From CAZMCH01 sp964564735 (GTDB taxonomy: Bacteria; Poribacteria; DTPJ01): DNA of 34,115 nucleotides. The position numbers were made by a program, and so were the translations under genes. The notes beneath the pieces are model-generated. The model was not told where the DNA came from. It worked only from the letters and a program-made list of their open reading frames with translations, and made no database searches. Location: NCBI GenBank assembly GCA_964564735.1, contig CAZMCH010000042.1:1-34115 (forward strand), in the 5' to 3' direction. Below are positions 33,301 to 34,115 of the stretch, piece by piece (positions within the stretch are counted from its first letter, which is position 1; the number at the start of each line of letters is the position of its first letter).

Positions 33301-34115
33301 AGCAGAAGCATCTGACTCTGATGGAACGATCTCTAATGTCTTATTTGATTATAGTTTCAACAAAGTTGACTGGAATCGTATCGGAACAGCACTAGCATTC
33401 CCATTTATAATTGACTGGGATACCAAGATACCGATTCCATCAGTAGCAACATCTGTTTGGGTAAAAGCAACAGCTATTGACGACGATGGTGACCCATCAA
33501 AAGAATTTATAATAGCTAATAGCTTCAAGGTTGATAACGAACCTCCAACAACGAAACATAACTACGATGGTTCTTGGAAAAACAGAGACTTTATAATAAA
33601 TCTAACCGCTATTGATAATGACGCAACAGGTGTAGGCGTTAAGAGCATTTCATATAAGCTAAATAATGAAAGCAGACAAACGGTTTCTACAACTGGTCAA
33701 ACACCAGTTCCTGTCAGCATTACGCAAGAGGGTATTAACACGCTTGAGTTTTGGAGTATAGATAATCTTGATAATGAAGAAACTCATCAAATACTTACGG
33801 ATATATACTTGGATAAGACTCAACCAAGTTTTTCAGATTGGGTGCAAATTCCTCCTGATGTAACCGAAGATACAGTGGGAAATTTGCGAATATCTGTCAA
33901 AACATCGGATAGTGGTAGCGGTCTTGTATCAAAAATTGCTCAATTTGATTATCATATAGGAACTGATACTAAATATGAAGGCTATAAAAACATGACAAGC
34001 CAAGATGGTATAGCTTGGACATTCACTATACCAGAACCAGCGGAAACATGGAATAGTTATCGTGGAAAGTATATATATTATAAAGCAATAATAAGCGATG
34101 TTGCTGGAAATGTAG
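30347..34115 (+). CDS. Giant secreted protein with dockerin-like, PEGA and Ig/OmpL47-like repeats, 3' partial
   Basis: An open frame from ATG 30347 (with TGGAGGAAT upstream) to the window edge, 1256 codons and still running. The signal peptide is MSKFNGK then ILTLLLVIFAFLLLQVAAIWGA. Residues ~28-105 look like a carboxypeptidase-regulatory-like beta-sandwich (TDKDGNYSIKNVPSGLYTI). Residues ~108-165 have dockerin-like calcium loops (DNQINLLDRIVL, DIYEDGVIDEKDRDLL). Residues ~170-235 resemble a PEGA domain (SGSLLIEQ-like start, YTFTGMIVGDYVVTL). From residue ~241 begin ~305-residue units, each of three beta domains including an OmpL47-like one (DYDGLWHNKDF ... LEYWSIDKLGN). This looks like a large surface or matrix protein. 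The C-terminus, and any sorting tail, is outside the window. Confidence 0.88.
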   Translation, partial: MSKFNGKILTLLLVIFAFLLLQVAAIWGATITGTVKIEGKKDKSGVLITIQGRNMSAFTDKDGNYSIKNVPSGLYTITAQKPGNLSAIFSDIKVESETVVLDFELFAGDLKIDNQINLLDRIVLTSVWKSKSGDTNWDSMMDIYEDGVIDEKDRDLLLANWRRGNPNVKLGSLLIEQTNPPSASIIINGADTGKKAPYTFTGMIVGDYVVTLQLSDYTPQETKVKISENQIANIPIEFRTFDNQPPEFANWTTQPIELTEDSKGSLRITVQITDKSGLSNKAPQFDYRIGPNTSYSGYKPMTFVANDVWSFEIPEPVETWDTYRGKYVYYKVKAEDATGNSGESSEQQKLIISINDPPIVRIVNVFTQWQKGLITITADASDIDGAISGVKFEYSFDNANWIQIGSEVTKTPYSVSWDTKTVTAGVIGSVWLRSTATDDEKATTTFVIPNSFSIDNQSPTTSHDYDGLWHNKDFPIVLRATDGNGIGVATISYSLNKGNKQDIEIDGQSSASVIISKEDQSNVLEYWSTDKLGNEEQHKTLSNIKLDKTPPSFSDWKQEPTDLTEDTKGAFRVSVQISDSGSGLTGKIPQIDYRIGANNQYDGYVNMLSDDGKIWYFDIIEPVETWDAYRGQYLYYKVKCEDVAGNVDERERIEPIDNINDPPIVKMTGIYNPWNKGVLQLDASASDQDGTIAEVRFEYSFDKSNWRPIGASITHEPYTIGWDTATTIQQAPVVWLRAMAVDNEGASSYDIYIDSIGIDNQPPITSDDYNDLWHKEDFTITLTANDGNGIGVFDKDIRYKLNNGEERNIQSNGQPRITVEGIHQLEYWSIDKLGNTETHRTIQNIKLDKTPPMFSDWIKDPADITEDSVGTLRISVRVTDSGSGLAGKIPQISYRVGNDIPYSDYVNMISGASKDVWYFDINEPAGKWNSVRGKIIYYKVKISDVAGNNSESPEQQELIDDINDIPTVKILTAFKQWEKGVIKIEAEASDSDGTISNVLFDYSFNKVDWNRIGTALAFPFIIDWDTKIPIPSVATSVWVKATAIDDDGDPSKEFIIANSFKVDNEPPTTKHNYDGSWKNRDFIINLTAIDNDATGVGVKSISYKLNNESRQTVSTTGQTPVPVSITQEGINTLEFWSIDNLDNEETHQILTDIYLDKTQPSFSDWVQIPPDVTEDTVGNLRISVKTSDSGSGLVSKIAQFDYHIGTDTKYEGYKNMTSQDGIAWTFTIPEPAETWNSYRGKYIYYKAIISDVAGNV
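31070..34115 (+). repeat. Three-and-a-half ~900-base coding super-repeats
   Basis: Units begin at 31070, 31985, 32888 and 33812 (spacings 915, 903 and 924 bases, 301-308 residues). Each holds, in order, a module starting PPxFSDW with xLTED and DSGSGL, a module starting NDPPIV with WDT, and an OmpL47-like module with a DYDGLWHxKDF start and a LEYWSIDKLGN end. The fourth unit is cut by the window edge. Confidence 0.85.

Noticed and set aside
1..34115. tRNA or rRNA genes, insertion sequences, phage or integrase genes
   Set aside because: I found no cloverleaf with a T-loop consensus, no rRNA-like stretch, no transposase motifs and no flanking inverted repeats.

Overview
The window looks like a chromosomal piece of a Gram-negative, AT-rich bacterium, most likely Candidatus Poribacteria or a close FCB-type relative. 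This is inferred from gene content, not from a marker-gene tree. The clues are secreted proteins ending in a FlgD/type-IX-like tail (a PNP motif, then WDG, then SGVYFY, then KKM near the end), two PorV/PorQ-like outer-membrane proteins, cohesin and dockerin modules on secreted proteins, YCF48-type repeats, and a Gfo/Idh/MocA oxidoreductase. No tRNA, rRNA, CRISPR array, insertion sequence or phage gene was seen.

Layout. 1-1754: the 3' end of a Gfo/Idh/MocA dehydrogenase, convergent with a lectin-like protein gene. 1755-4949: a short operon of a class-III aminotransferase and two SAM methyltransferases, driven by a perfect TTGACA-17-TATAAT promoter. 4966-11769: a long plus-strand housekeeping operon, again behind a perfect consensus promoter: ftsH, folP, cdaA, a short cdaR-like gene, acpS, a PorV-like gene, yigZ and a GcvH-like gene. 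11766-18070: minus-strand genes for a TudS/DUF523-DUF1722 protein, an MgtC-family membrane protein, a YCF48-repeat protein, and a cohesin/dockerin/FlgD-tail protein. 18309-26491: a TPR lipoprotein and a 2507-residue repeat protein with a FlgD-like tail. 26638-28197: guaA on the minus strand. 28537-34115: a plus-strand operon of a cohesin-domain secreted protein, a second PorV-like protein and a giant dockerin/PEGA/Ig-repeat protein that runs off the window.

How the genes may work together. The housekeeping operon couples membrane proteolysis (FtsH), folate synthesis (FolP), c-di-AMP synthesis with its membrane regulator (CdaA/CdaR) and ACP activation (AcpS). The right half looks like a cell-surface programme: large modular secreted proteins, cohesin and dockerin modules that could dock to each other, and PorV-like proteins that in type IX secretion shuttle substrates after outer-membrane passage. 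The most notable oddities are a GcvH-like protein with aspartate where the lipoyl-lysine should be, the ordered B-A-A super-repeat of the 2507-residue protein, the cohesin-PorV-dockerin operon, and a 14-repeat YCF48 protein that fits two seven-bladed propellers.
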